NCBI GenBank assembly: GCA_002705995.1
Contig: PAJI01000006.1
Coordinates: 456,394-517,766, forward strand
Length of the DNA stretch: 61,373 bases
Source: Crocinitomicaceae bacterium
GTDB taxonomy: Bacteria; Bacteroidota; Bacteroidia; Flavobacteriales_G; Salibacteraceae
Direction of reading: 5' to 3'
Positions 36,408 to 44,099 of the stretch are shown piece after piece. Below the pieces are notes generated by a model. The model was not told where the DNA came from. It saw only the letters and a list, made by a program, of their open reading frames with translations, and did no database searches. Position 1 is the stretch's first letter. Every line of letters starts with the position of its first letter. Position numbers and translations under genes: made by a program.

Positions 36408-38186
36408 ATGAAAAATATAAATAAAACAACAGTAATTATAGCCATAAGCACAATGGCTATCGGCTTGCTACTTGGCTGGATAATTTTCGGAAGATCCAAT
36501 GAAAACCAAACGGATGAACATAACCATACTGCAATGGCAGATTCCGAAACAATTTGGACATGCTCTATGCATCCACAGATCAGGAAGAGTGAATCAGGCG
36601 ATTGTCCTATTTGTGGTATGGACTTGATTCCTTTGGAATCCACAGATGGTGAATTAGACCCTATGGCAGTGAGCATGTCACCAACTGCCATGCAGTTGGC
36701 ACAGATTCAAACTATGGTGGTTAATAAGGGTAAGGCTGATAAATCAATTCGTCTAAATGGAAAAGTACAGGCAGATGAACGTTTGCTATCTACCCAATCT
36801 TCACACATCCCAGGCAGGATTGAAAAGCTTTCAGTCAATTTTACAGGAGAATTTGTGTCGGCAGGTCAGGTTTTGGCAAATGTGTATTCCCCTGAATTGG
36901 TGACTGCACAAGAAGAATTGTTTGAAGCCAAAAAAATAAAAGAAACACAGCCTGCATTGTTTAATGCTGCCAAAGAAAAATTGAAAAACTGGAAACTCTC
37001 AGACAAACAGATTGATCAGATAGTCAAATCAAATAAGACCATAGAACAGTTTCCAATTCTCGCCAATGTTTCAGGATATGTAACTAAAAAAATGGTCAAT
37101 CTGGGTGACTATATCAAACAAGGGGAAGCCTTATATGAAATAGCGGACTTATCTAAAGTATGGGTGCTTTTTGATGTGTATGAGACAGATATGACTTGGA
37201 TAAACAAAGGTGATGCGGTGATATACACAGTGCAATCAATACCTGGTAAAACATTTAAGGGAAAAATTAGCTACATCGATCCTGTTATCGATCCAAAGAC
37301 CAGAGTGGCAAAAGCAAGACTTGAAGCAACAAACAAAGGTTTAATGCTCAAACCAGAAATGTTCACAACTGGAACGATAGAAGCAAAAACCAATACCAAT
37401 TATACATCCTTAACTGTCCCTAAAACTGCTGTAATGTGGACGGGCAAACGCTCTGTAGTTTATGTGATGCAAATGTCAGCTCAAGGTATAAGTTTCATCA
37501 TGCGAGAAGTTACTTTGGGTCCAGAATTAGGTGAAAGTTATGTGATTGAAGATGGCTTGCAGCCTGGTGAAGAAATTGCAATCAATGGTACCTTCAGTAT
37601 TGATGCAGCAGCACAATTAGCAGGCAAACCAAGTATGATGAACCCGGAAGGTGGTGTAGCCATGACTGGCCACAACCATGGGGGAAATACCAATTCAAAT
37701 ATGGAAAAAATGCCTGTTTCATCTAAGAAAACAACAATATCAGAGGATGCCAAAAAGTCTTTACAACCACTTTTTGACAACTACTTCAAATTGAAGATTG
37801 CATTGGCCAGTGATGATTTTGAAAAAGCAAAAGCATCGGGCGTGGCGATGAACAACTCCTTAGGAAAGATTGATATGAACCTTTTTAAAGGAGATGCACA
37901 CTCTTTATGGATGCAACAATCCACTGCATTAAAACCTAGTTTACAGCATATTGAACATCTCGGTGACATCAAAGCCATTAGAGGAAAGTTCATCAGCATA
38001 TCCAATTTAATGATTGCAATAGCAGAATCTTTTGCCCCATTATCCACTGCTATTTATATTCAGAATTGCCCTATGGCAGACTCTAACAAAGGAGCAGATT
38101 GGTTGAGTCTGGATAAAGAAATTCAAAATCCTTATTTCGGAGAGTCAATGCTTTCTTGTGGCGAAAACACCAAAACAATAAAATGA
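36408..38186 (+). CDS. cusB: CusB-type periplasmic adaptor with heavy-metal-binding and DUF3347 domains
   Basis: A 592-residue adaptor of the Cus pump. An N-terminal membrane anchor (about 8-27) is followed by a heavy-metal-binding domain (TCSMHPQIRKSESGDCPICG: Cys52, His55, Cys66, Cys69). It then has the membrane-fusion core (lipoyl halves AGQVLANVYSPEL and ANVSGYVTKKMVNLGDYI) and the barrel. From about residue 445 to the end lies a DUF3347 domain, a small helical module that recurs as a separate lipoprotein at 38326. Its stop overlaps a tiny membrane protein gene. Confidence 0.92.
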   Translation: MKNINKTTVIIAISTMAIGLLLGWIIFGRSNENQTDEHNHTAMADSETIWTCSMHPQIRKSESGDCPICGMDLIPLESTDGELDPMAVSMSPTAMQLAQIQTMVVNKGKADKSIRLNGKVQADERLLSTQSSHIPGRIEKLSVNFTGEFVSAGQVLANVYSPELVTAQEELFEAKKIKETQPALFNAAKEKLKNWKLSDKQIDQIVKSNKTIEQFPILANVSGYVTKKMVNLGDYIKQGEALYEIADLSKVWVLFDVYETDMTWINKGDAVIYTVQSIPGKTFKGKISYIDPVIDPKTRVAKARLEATNKGLMLKPEMFTTGTIEAKTNTNYTSLTVPKTAVMWTGKRSVVYVMQMSAQGISFIMREVTLGPELGESYVIEDGLQPGEEIAINGTFSIDAAAQLAGKPSMMNPEGGVAMTGHNHGGNTNSNMEKMPVSSKKTTISEDAKKSLQPLFDNYFKLKIALASDDFEKAKASGVAMNNSLGKIDMNLFKGDAHSLWMQQSTALKPSLQHIEHLGDIKAIRGKFISISNLMIAIAESFAPLSTAIYIQNCPMADSNKGADWLSLDKEIQNPYFGESMLSCGENTKTIK

Positions 38187-38314
38187 AAGAGTGTTGCAAA
38201 ACTGGAGACAATGCACCTCCCTCAAAATTTAAAAAATGGGCTTCCAGAATAATATGGGGTATCATATCCTTCATCGTTCTTGGCTTATCACTAATTCAAA
38301 TGTTTAACTTCTAA
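38183..38314 (+). CDS. 43-residue single-span membrane protein in the cus operon
   Basis: An open frame starting in the ATGA overlap with cusB. It encodes an N-terminal Cys pair (KECCKTGD) facing the cytoplasm, a basic patch KFKKW and one membrane helix (IIWGIISFIVLGLSLIQM). Tight coupling to cusB and the coherent hydrophobic layout support translation. It may be a small metal-binding subunit; no family can be named. Confidence 0.65.
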   Translation: MKECCKTGDNAPPSKFKKWASRIIWGIISFIVLGLSLIQMFNF

Positions 38315-38325
38315 ATTTTAACACA

Positions 38326-38943
38326 ATGAAAAAATCAAATTCAATCTTAACACTCGCTTTAGTAGCAGGTATCTCATTTTCATTAATTGCATGTGCCAAT
38401 AAAAAATCTACCGATCATGAAAATGGAAATGGTGTCCATGATCATAGTGCCATGAATCATAAAGCAGAGGATGAAATGTCAGATGGTTCAGTTGTGGAAA
38501 CGAGTGAAAATAAGTCCATTTCTCAATTAATCGATCAATACCTGGTAATTAAAAATGCCCTGGTTCAAGACGATGCAAGAACGGCTGCCAGCGCAGGTCA
38601 AAAACTTGCAGAAACGTCTTCAAGTATAGACCTTAACACTTTTGAAGCATCCAAGCAGTCCGAGATTAAGGAAATATTGGAAGTAGTAAAAGAACATGGT
38701 GAACACATTGCAAAAAGCGAAATAGCTCATCAACGTGAGCATTTTGAAGGCATGGCAAAAGATTTCATGGACTTGCTTGCAATCACAGGAACGGACAGAA
38801 CACTTTATCAACAGTATTGCCCGATGTACGACAAGGGAAAAGGGGGTAGTTGGCTGAGTGATTCTCAAGAGATCAAAAACCCATTGTTTGGCAGCAAAAT
38901 GCTGACTTGTGGTTCGGTGAAAGAAACCATTTCAATGAAATGA
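38326..38943 (+). CDS. DUF3347 domain lipoprotein
   Basis: A 205-residue lipoprotein with lipobox SLIAC near residue 23 and a His-rich linker (HENGNGVHDHSAMNHK). DUF3347 follows from about 65 on (YLVIKNALVQDDARTAASAG, then YCPMYDKGKGGSWLSDSQEI, ending with MLTCG). The domain repeats the C-terminal part of the CusB protein, including the YCPM/NCPM and LTCG/LSCG metal-site-like motifs. It probably binds copper in the periplasm, as a chaperone for the pump (inference). Confidence 0.85.
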   Translation: MKKSNSILTLALVAGISFSLIACANKKSTDHENGNGVHDHSAMNHKAEDEMSDGSVVETSENKSISQLIDQYLVIKNALVQDDARTAASAGQKLAETSSSIDLNTFEASKQSEIKEILEVVKEHGEHIAKSEIAHQREHFEGMAKDFMDLLAITGTDRTLYQQYCPMYDKGKGGSWLSDSQEIKNPLFGSKMLTCGSVKETISMK

Positions 38944-39401
38944 AAAAATGGCTTAAATTATCTCTATGGATAGTTTTAATTGTGTTGGTGGGGATTCAAT
39001 TTGTCCCCGTCCAACGCAATGAAATAGAACCAGTTACCAATGCTGATTTTATTGAGCATTACGAGTCCCCTATTGTCATTGGAAATATTATCCGAGCATC
39101 CTGTTATGATTGCCATAGCAACCAAACCAAATACCCATGGTACAGTAATGTTCAACCTATAGGCTTTCTTTTACAGAATCATATTTCAGAAGGAAATTCT
39201 GAATTAAACCTATCAGAATTTGGTCTTCTATCAAATCGAATGAAACGGACAAAACTAAAATCAATTCTAAGTCAAATTGATAACGATAAAATGCCAATGC
39301 CATCCTACCTATTTCTTCATTCAGAAGCCAAACTGGATTCGCTAAAAAAAACTCTTTTGGTTAGTTACTTTGATTCAATATTAGTTGATATTGATAGGTG
39401 A
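38940..39401 (+). CDS. Heme-binding-domain (CxxCH) membrane-anchored protein
   Basis: A 153-residue protein with an N-terminal membrane anchor (about 5-22) and a cytochrome-like CYDCH motif near 55-59 followed by SNQTKYPWYSNVQP, the signature of the Bacteroidota heme-binding domain family. Its ATG at 38940 overlaps the stop of the DUF3347 gene. In this copper operon it may take part in periplasmic redox chemistry; that role is inferred. Confidence 0.82.
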   Translation: MKKWLKLSLWIVLIVLVGIQFVPVQRNEIEPVTNADFIEHYESPIVIGNIIRASCYDCHSNQTKYPWYSNVQPIGFLLQNHISEGNSELNLSEFGLLSNRMKRTKLKSILSQIDNDKMPMPSYLFLHSEAKLDSLKKTLLVSYFDSILVDIDR

Positions 39402-39424
39402 AAAAAAAACCTTTGTTTTTTATA

Positions 39425-40222
39425 ATGGAAAAATCTGTATTCAAAATATCACAAATGGATTGCCCTTCTGAGGAACAAATGATTCGGATGAAATTGGATG
39501 GAATAAACGAAATCAAACAACTTGAATTTGAGATACCTCAAAGGAAACTAACCATATTTCACATTGGCAATACTACGGAAATTGAAAGGATATTAGCAGA
39601 ACTAAAATTAGGTTCAAAACTAATATCAAACACACAATCACAGGTAGTAATTGATGTAGAATCAGACCCAAGCAACCAACGAAAAATCCTTTGGGCTGTT
39701 CTTATCATCAATTTTGTCTTTTTTGTTCTTGAAATGCTATTCGGCTTGATTTCTAAATCTATGGGGTTGGTGGCAGATTCTTTGGATATGCTAGCAGATT
39801 CGTTAGTGTATGCATTAAGCTTACTGGCAGTAGGTCAAACATTAATTCGTAAAAAGAAAGTAGCTAAACTAAGTGGGTACTTTCAAATGTCATTAGCTCT
39901 ATTTGGTTTATTGGAAGTCATTAGACGTTTTGTAGGATCTGATGGCATACCGATTTTTCAAAACATGATTATCATATCCTTTTTAGCTCTTTTGGCAAAT
40001 TCCGTTTCACTTTACCTGATTCAAAAGGCGAAGAGCAAAGAAGCACACATGCAAGCTTCTGCAATTTTTACTTCCAATGATATTATCATCAATTTAGGTG
40101 TAATTTTGGCTGGAGGCTTAGTCTACTATTTTGAAAGTAAAATACCTGACTTAGTTATTGGTTCTGTTGTTTTCATTATTGTATTTAGAGGAGCAACAAG
40201 GATTTTAAGATTAGCGAAATAA
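39425..40222 (+). CDS. Cation diffusion facilitator-type transporter with HMA-like N-terminus (second copy)
   Basis: A 265-residue paralogue of the transporter at 22501-23295. The same N-terminal module (ISQMDCPSEEQMIRMKLDG) precedes six membrane helices with LVADSLDMLADSLVY and the conserved end KAKSKEAHMQASAIFTSNDI. The proteins are clearly homologous along their full length but diverged at many positions, so the duplication is not recent. A GTG at 39398 overlapping the previous stop is an alternative start; the ATG is preferred because it matches the paralogue's N-terminus. Confidence 0.85.
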   Translation: MEKSVFKISQMDCPSEEQMIRMKLDGINEIKQLEFEIPQRKLTIFHIGNTTEIERILAELKLGSKLISNTQSQVVIDVESDPSNQRKILWAVLIINFVFFVLEMLFGLISKSMGLVADSLDMLADSLVYALSLLAVGQTLIRKKKVAKLSGYFQMSLALFGLLEVIRRFVGSDGIPIFQNMIIISFLALLANSVSLYLIQKAKSKEAHMQASAIFTSNDIIINLGVILAGGLVYYFESKIPDLVIGSVVFIIVFRGATRILRLAK

Positions 40223-41167
40223 CCCCACCCTCACCCATGTGCTTCCAGTAGGTTCATTGCATTCGTTCGTACCTCACTCTTTACATTCACCCACTTCCTG
40301 CACCACACAGCAAGAGCACTCCTTCATTCCTTTCCGTTGCACTCCAATCCATTCAGTCATACACTTGCTTTTCCCAACGCACACCCCAACGCAGGTAAAG
40401 CGGTGTTCGTCAATCGTTCCGTTTTGTTCCGCAAAAACATATCTGCAAGGGTAAAATGTACTCCCTTCGGTCGCCCTTGCATATACCGTTCACTTACCAG
40501 GTGGTTTGTGCTCCAGTAGGTGCTCACCACCTGCCGTTCACTTGTTTTGCTTCACACACTACTCTCAACCCTCACTTGCAGCTACTTCATCCCCCCAAAC
40601 CCCAATAAGGTGTTCGCTGTACTCACAGAAGAATTAAATTGGGGGTCTGTCGCTGCATGTGTTTTTGCTCGCCTGCGGGTCGCTGCGGGCTAATCGGGCT
40701 GTCATGCTTTTTGCAGTTAATCCAGTGCCTACAGTCGCTTCATTCCAGTCTCTCGTTCCTCTTTCCTTTCATTCAGCCACTTTCAGCACCCCACGCAAGA
40801 GTAGCTCATTCACTTCACTACACGAGCCGACACAGTTCCATACCGCAATCCGTCTGTTACGCCTTCAATTAGTATTTGGTGGATTGATTATATTGTCAAA
40901 TACTCCAACCCTAATAACAGCCAGTAATTGCTCCATTCCACCCAACAAATCGTTTCGTTCCGTTCAATCGCTACCCTTGCCTTTCCCGACCCTAAAGCAA
41001 AAAATCACGCCAGCCCTGCCGTAAACGGTAGCTGTCTGCCGCCCTCATTCTTCGGGCTTTTGCAGCCACCACCCTTGCTCCACTCGCAGGCGGCTCGCAT
41101 AAATGGCTACGCCTTAGTTTACCTGCGTTCACACAGCAATTACATTTAAGCATGTCAATTACTCTTG
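40223..41167. other. 1-kb non-coding, pyrimidine-rich, repeat-bearing region
   Basis: No credible gene: frames here have no family features, biased Ser/Pro/His composition and overlap each other. The plus strand is rich in C and T throughout. It contains a near-repeat TGTGCTTCCAGTAGGT (from 40239) / TGTGCTCCAGTAGGT (from 40507), CCGTTCACTT twice, TCGTTCCGTT-type repeats (near 40410 and 40960), and an 8-bp inverted repeat CAGGTGGT/ACCACCTG (40498-40505, 40526-40533). It sits where the czcD gene would be if this cassette matched copy 1. Its right part (41085-41126) resembles 54632-54672. It may be a transfer or replication origin region or a relic. Confidence 0.5.
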
Positions 41168-41238
41168 TATTTAAGTATTTGCTTAAACATTAAACTAAAT
41201 TTCTTTTCTTTGCGTTTATTTAAGTAATCACTTAAATA
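41168..41238 (+). promoter_or_regulatory. Twin ArsR/SmtB-type operators, copy 2
   Basis: TATTTAAGT-AATC-ACTTAAATA at 41217-41238 is a perfect 9-bp inverted repeat. A second dyad with two mismatches in its right arm lies at 41168-41189, 49 bp away centre to centre. The perfect dyad ends nine bases before the ArsR start at 41248. The motif and layout match those at 24191-24257. Confidence 0.8.
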
Positions 41239-41247
41239 CGATTCATT

Positions 41248-41616
41248 ATGACCAAAACATGTATTAGAGTTTATGCTGATGAAAAACAGATCAAGCAGTG
41301 TAAGCAAGACATTGAAAAAGTAGGTGATGCAGTAAACCGAATAGCAAGGGCACTTAACCTTGCTGGCAATGAGGTACGCCTAAAAATTCTGTTTCTATTG
41401 GACAAGGAATCCAAAATGTGTCCATGTGATCTAAGTGATATTCTGGGCATGACAGTTCCTGCCATTTCTCAGCATTTGAGAAAGCTAAAAGATGCGGGAC
41501 TGGTTGAAACAAACAAAGTAGGACAAACAATATTCTACTCTATTTCCGAATCAAACGACCTCATACTGAATCCAATATTAGGGTTATTAACACCAGAAAA
41601 AGAATCAACAATATGA
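41248..41616 (+). CDS. ArsR/SmtB-family metal-responsive repressor (copy 2)
   Basis: A 122-residue repressor, full-length paralogue of 24265-24633. The motifs are conserved: TCIRVYAD at the N-terminus, MCPCDLSDIL before the recognition helix, PAISQHLRKLKDAGLV and KVGQTIFYSI. Two operator dyads lie directly upstream and are likely its own targets and possibly cross-regulated by copy 1. Its stop overlaps the next start (41613-41616), as in copy 1. Confidence 0.9.
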   Translation: MTKTCIRVYADEKQIKQCKQDIEKVGDAVNRIARALNLAGNEVRLKILFLLDKESKMCPCDLSDILGMTVPAISQHLRKLKDAGLVETNKVGQTIFYSISESNDLILNPILGLLTPEKESTI

Positions 41617-42221
41617 CGAATAAGAAATCAAGCTCATTAGTAATGACAAGTGTACTGACCGCTATTAGTGCATCACTTTGTTGCATTACCCCAGTGTTGG
41701 CACTACTTGCAGGATCAAGCGGAGTAGCCGCAACATTTTCTTGGTTAGAACCTTTTCGACCTTGGTTGATTGGAATAACTGTAGTCGTTTTGGCATTTGC
41801 ATGGTATCAGAAATTGAGACCAAGAACGGAGGAAGAAATTGCCTGTAATTGTGATGAGGAAAAACCTTCTTTTTGGCAGTCAAAGAAATTCCTTGGTATA
41901 GTGACGGTATTTGCAGCGATCATGCTTGCATTCCCTTATTACTCGGATGCCTTTTACCCTGAAACCAAACTATCAGTATCAGATAATGTCAATCTCGAAT
42001 CAACCTACAAAATCAATATTACTGGAATGACCTGTACGGGATGTGAAGAACATGTGAAACTTGAAATTGGAAAACTACCTGGTATTTCAGGTTTAGAGGT
42101 TTCTTATGAAAAAGCGAATGCAGTGGTAACTTTTGATGAATCTAAAACAGACATTGAGAAAGTAAAATCGGCTGTTGACAAAACAGGTTACAAAGTAGAA
42201 TCAGTAAACAAATCAAAATGA
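41613..42221 (+). CDS. MerTP-type mercury transporter (copy 2)
   Basis: A 202-residue MerT-MerP fusion, paralogue of 24630-25259. It has the SLCCITPVLALLAG motif in TM1, a Cys pair in the loop EIACNCDEE, three membrane helices and a C-terminal HMA domain with GMTCTGC. Conservation is high in the MerT part and lower in the linker before the HMA. As with copy 1, no mercuric reductase gene is present nearby. Confidence 0.88.
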   Translation: MTNKKSSSLVMTSVLTAISASLCCITPVLALLAGSSGVAATFSWLEPFRPWLIGITVVVLAFAWYQKLRPRTEEEIACNCDEEKPSFWQSKKFLGIVTVFAAIMLAFPYYSDAFYPETKLSVSDNVNLESTYKINITGMTCTGCEEHVKLEIGKLPGISGLEVSYEKANAVVTFDESKTDIEKVKSAVDKTGYKVESVNKSK

Positions 42222-42436
42222 GTGAAGTAGTTCTTAAATCAACAATTACTTGTCCTAAGTGTGGACATCAAAAAGAAGAAACCATGCCAACAGATGCATG
42301 TCAGTATTTCTATGAATGCGAAAACTGTAAAGAAGTACTTAAACCCATACAAGGTGATTGTTGCGTTTATTGCTCTTATGGTACAGTAGCTTGCCCACCA
42401 ATCCAAGAAGGTGGTAAAAGTTCATGTTGTGGGTAA
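42218..42436 (+). CDS. GDCCxC domain protein (copy 2)
   Basis: A 72-residue Cys-rich protein, close paralogue of 25261-25476, with CPKC, CENC, QGDCCVYCSYG and a terminal CC. It overlaps the MerTP stop by four bases. It is the last gene of the duplicated cassette. Confidence 0.88.
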   Translation: MSEVVLKSTITCPKCGHQKEETMPTDACQYFYECENCKEVLKPIQGDCCVYCSYGTVACPPIQEGGKSSCCG

Positions 42437-42696
42437 ATCAGACAATCAAAATAAAGAGAGCAGCAAAGTTAGGTGGGTTCGCACATGACCACCGCACAAC
42501 CGGATTGTCAAGGTCAAGCCCTACGGGTTTTGATAAAAACCTCCACCCTTCGGGTAGTATTTTTTCCAAAAACCTTGACAGCCGAGCCGCACCCGCCTGA
42601 AAGACAGCTTTCTCTTTTCTTTTTTTCCCTTTTTTCTTTTCTCTTTTGAAAAAATATATGCGAAGCGCAGCGAGCATAATTCTAATGGCTTGCTAT
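42437..42696 (+). other. Non-coding region with nested hairpins and a conserved leader
   Basis: No gene is seen. TGTCAAGGT (42506-42514) and ACCTTGACA (42572-42580) are 9-bp inverted arms enclosing two small hairpins, CCC-TAC-GGG (42519-42527) and ACCC-TTC-GGGT (42545-42555). A long pyrimidine tract follows (42609-42645). The last ~60 bases (from 42636) match the leader at 54840-54898, with CGAAGC exactly 36 bases before the start codon in both. The structured part is a candidate origin of transfer or structured RNA; function unproven. Confidence 0.5.
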
Positions 42697-43113
42697 ATGA
42701 AAACGCTTCTGCTAAAGACACACAGACCGACAAACACCTATACACAGCCCCATTTCTTTATTCTGAATAAAGGATTGAATAGCGGTAAACCGTTGAAAGC
42801 ACCCTGCCCGAATTGCTTTGTTTGCCTCCTCGAAAATCCTGATTCGGTTGACCAGGTGTATTGGATAGCATACGCACTTTGGAAGTCAAGACAGCTTGAA
42901 ATATTTCTACGTGGTTCAGTGATTCCATTCCTAACCATTGGAGAATACAGAAAGCATTTCCTAAGGACCATAAAGGCCGCTGAAGAGAAAGAACAACAAC
43001 TTGAAAAACTTATTCAGACCTTCAAGCTCTTAGAGATTCAAGAACAAAAAATCCATGTTTCATTAAAAATGATTGAAACCGCAAGAATGGCATTTTTTAG
43101 GGAGTTGCTATGA
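42697..43113 (+). CDS. DUF6943 family protein
   Basis: A 138-residue protein matching a Bacteroidota-restricted family of unknown function, with the pattern HFFILNKGLNSGKPL, CPNCFVCL near 40-47, DQVYWIAYALWKSRQLE and FLRGSVIPFLTIGEYRK. The C-terminal 45 residues are a coiled coil. The start at 42697 is supported by the conserved leader shared with 54899 and because residues upstream of it do not resemble the family. Such genes are frequent in Bacteroidota mobile elements. Function unknown. Confidence 0.72.
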   Translation: MKTLLLKTHRPTNTYTQPHFFILNKGLNSGKPLKAPCPNCFVCLLENPDSVDQVYWIAYALWKSRQLEIFLRGSVIPFLTIGEYRKHFLRTIKAAEEKEQQLEKLIQTFKLLEIQEQKIHVSLKMIETARMAFFRELL

Positions 43114-43289
43114 CCTGTATTCCCTTTTGTCATAGGCGATTAAGCAAACCGAAGCAAGAAAGAGCTAAGAAACCGAAAGAAACCACTTTGCCTAATTATT
43201 GACGTAATCTTGGTGGAAAGTGACAAGGCCGTACCAAGTCCGAGTCAAGTCCAAGTAACTAATGTTTAACCCCTAAAAATTTAAAGATC

Positions 43290-43928
43290 ATGGGTAAAAT
43301 TTCACAAGGTGTCTTAGGCGGCTTCTCCGGCAAGGTCGGAAATGTCGTAGGTGGTACATGGAAAGGTATTGATTACATGAGAATCAAGCCTGCCAACGTA
43401 TCGAATCCAAGAACTGCAGGTCAGGTTGACCAACGTTCTAAATTCTCAACTACTCTTAAATTCTTGCAGTCAATGACTGACTTCTTGAGAGTAGGTTTCA
43501 AGTTGTATGCAAACAAGATGACGCAGTTCAACGCTGCAATGTCTTACAACTTGAATAATGCAATCACGGGATCATATCCCAACTTCACTATTGACTACGC
43601 CAATGCGCTTGTTAGTCGTGGTGGATTAGTAGGAGCAGCAAACGCAACTGTTAGTTCTTCAGGTGGATTGGTTGAGTTCACATGGGACGACAACACAGGC
43701 AGCGGAAACGCTCAGGCAACTGACAAGGCGTTGCTAGTTGTTTACAACCCAACCAAGGACGAATCAATCTATGATTCCGCAGGAGCTGTAAGAAGTGCCA
43801 CTTCTCAGAACTTAGGAATGCCTGCAAGCTATGTAGGTGATGATGTAGAAGCCTTCATAGGTTTCTTATCAGAAGACGGTAAAGAAGTCGCTAACAGCGT
43901 TTATATCGGTTCTGTAACAGTTGCTTAA
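43290..43928 (+). CDS. DUF6266 family protein
   Basis: A 212-residue protein of a Bacteroidota family of unknown function. The conserved N-terminus is MGKISQGVLGGFSGKVGNVV, followed by GGTWKGIDYMR and the strongly conserved SNPRTAGQVDQRSKF near 38-52. The rest is mostly beta with small residues, without a signal peptide, Cys or catalytic motif. The look, a repetitive small-residue beta protein with a basic N-terminal segment, would fit a structural or self-assembling protein, but this is speculation. It has its own leader with CAAGTCC repeats and a strong terminator, so it is a single-gene unit at the island's right end. Confidence 0.8.
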   Translation: MGKISQGVLGGFSGKVGNVVGGTWKGIDYMRIKPANVSNPRTAGQVDQRSKFSTTLKFLQSMTDFLRVGFKLYANKMTQFNAAMSYNLNNAITGSYPNFTIDYANALVSRGGLVGAANATVSSSGGLVEFTWDDNTGSGNAQATDKALLVVYNPTKDESIYDSAGAVRSATSQNLGMPASYVGDDVEAFIGFLSEDGKEVANSVYIGSVTVA

Positions 43929-43950
43929 TAGCAATTGGTTCTCTCTCGAA

Positions 43951-43979
43951 AACCGCTCTAATTCTAGGGCGGTTTTTTT
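43951..43979 (+). terminator. Intrinsic terminator of the DUF6266 gene
   Basis: AACCGC (43951-43956) pairs with GCGGTT (43968-43973) across a loop and is followed by a run of T. It lies 22 bases after the stop codon. Confidence 0.85.
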
Positions 43980-44038
43980 ATTCCCTTACCTTTGTGTTTG
44001 CACTTGTTTAGCGGTTAATTAGCTCTATTTCAGGACTT

Positions 44039-44053
44039 TTTGTTACTGATTTG
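44039..44053 (+). repeat. Integrase arm-type repeat, right end
   Basis: TTTGTTACTGATTTG is identical to 4264-4278 and lies 46 bases inside attR, in the same orientation as the left copy. Confidence 0.65.
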
Positions 44054-44099
44054 TACCTAGAAGCACATAACTAACTGATAATCAATAGTGCTTTAGATA

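Noticed and set aside
40239-41149. Four overlapping open frames of 71-121 codons in the C/T-rich block
   Set aside because: They overlap each other in different frames, have Ser/Pro/His/Leu-biased composition from the pyrimidine-rich DNA and no family features; the block is better treated as non-coding.
42438-42745. Two minus-strand frames of 74-79 codons across the hairpin region
   Set aside because: They read through the polypurine complement (runs of Lys/Glu) and overlap the supported DUF6943 gene; they are shadows.
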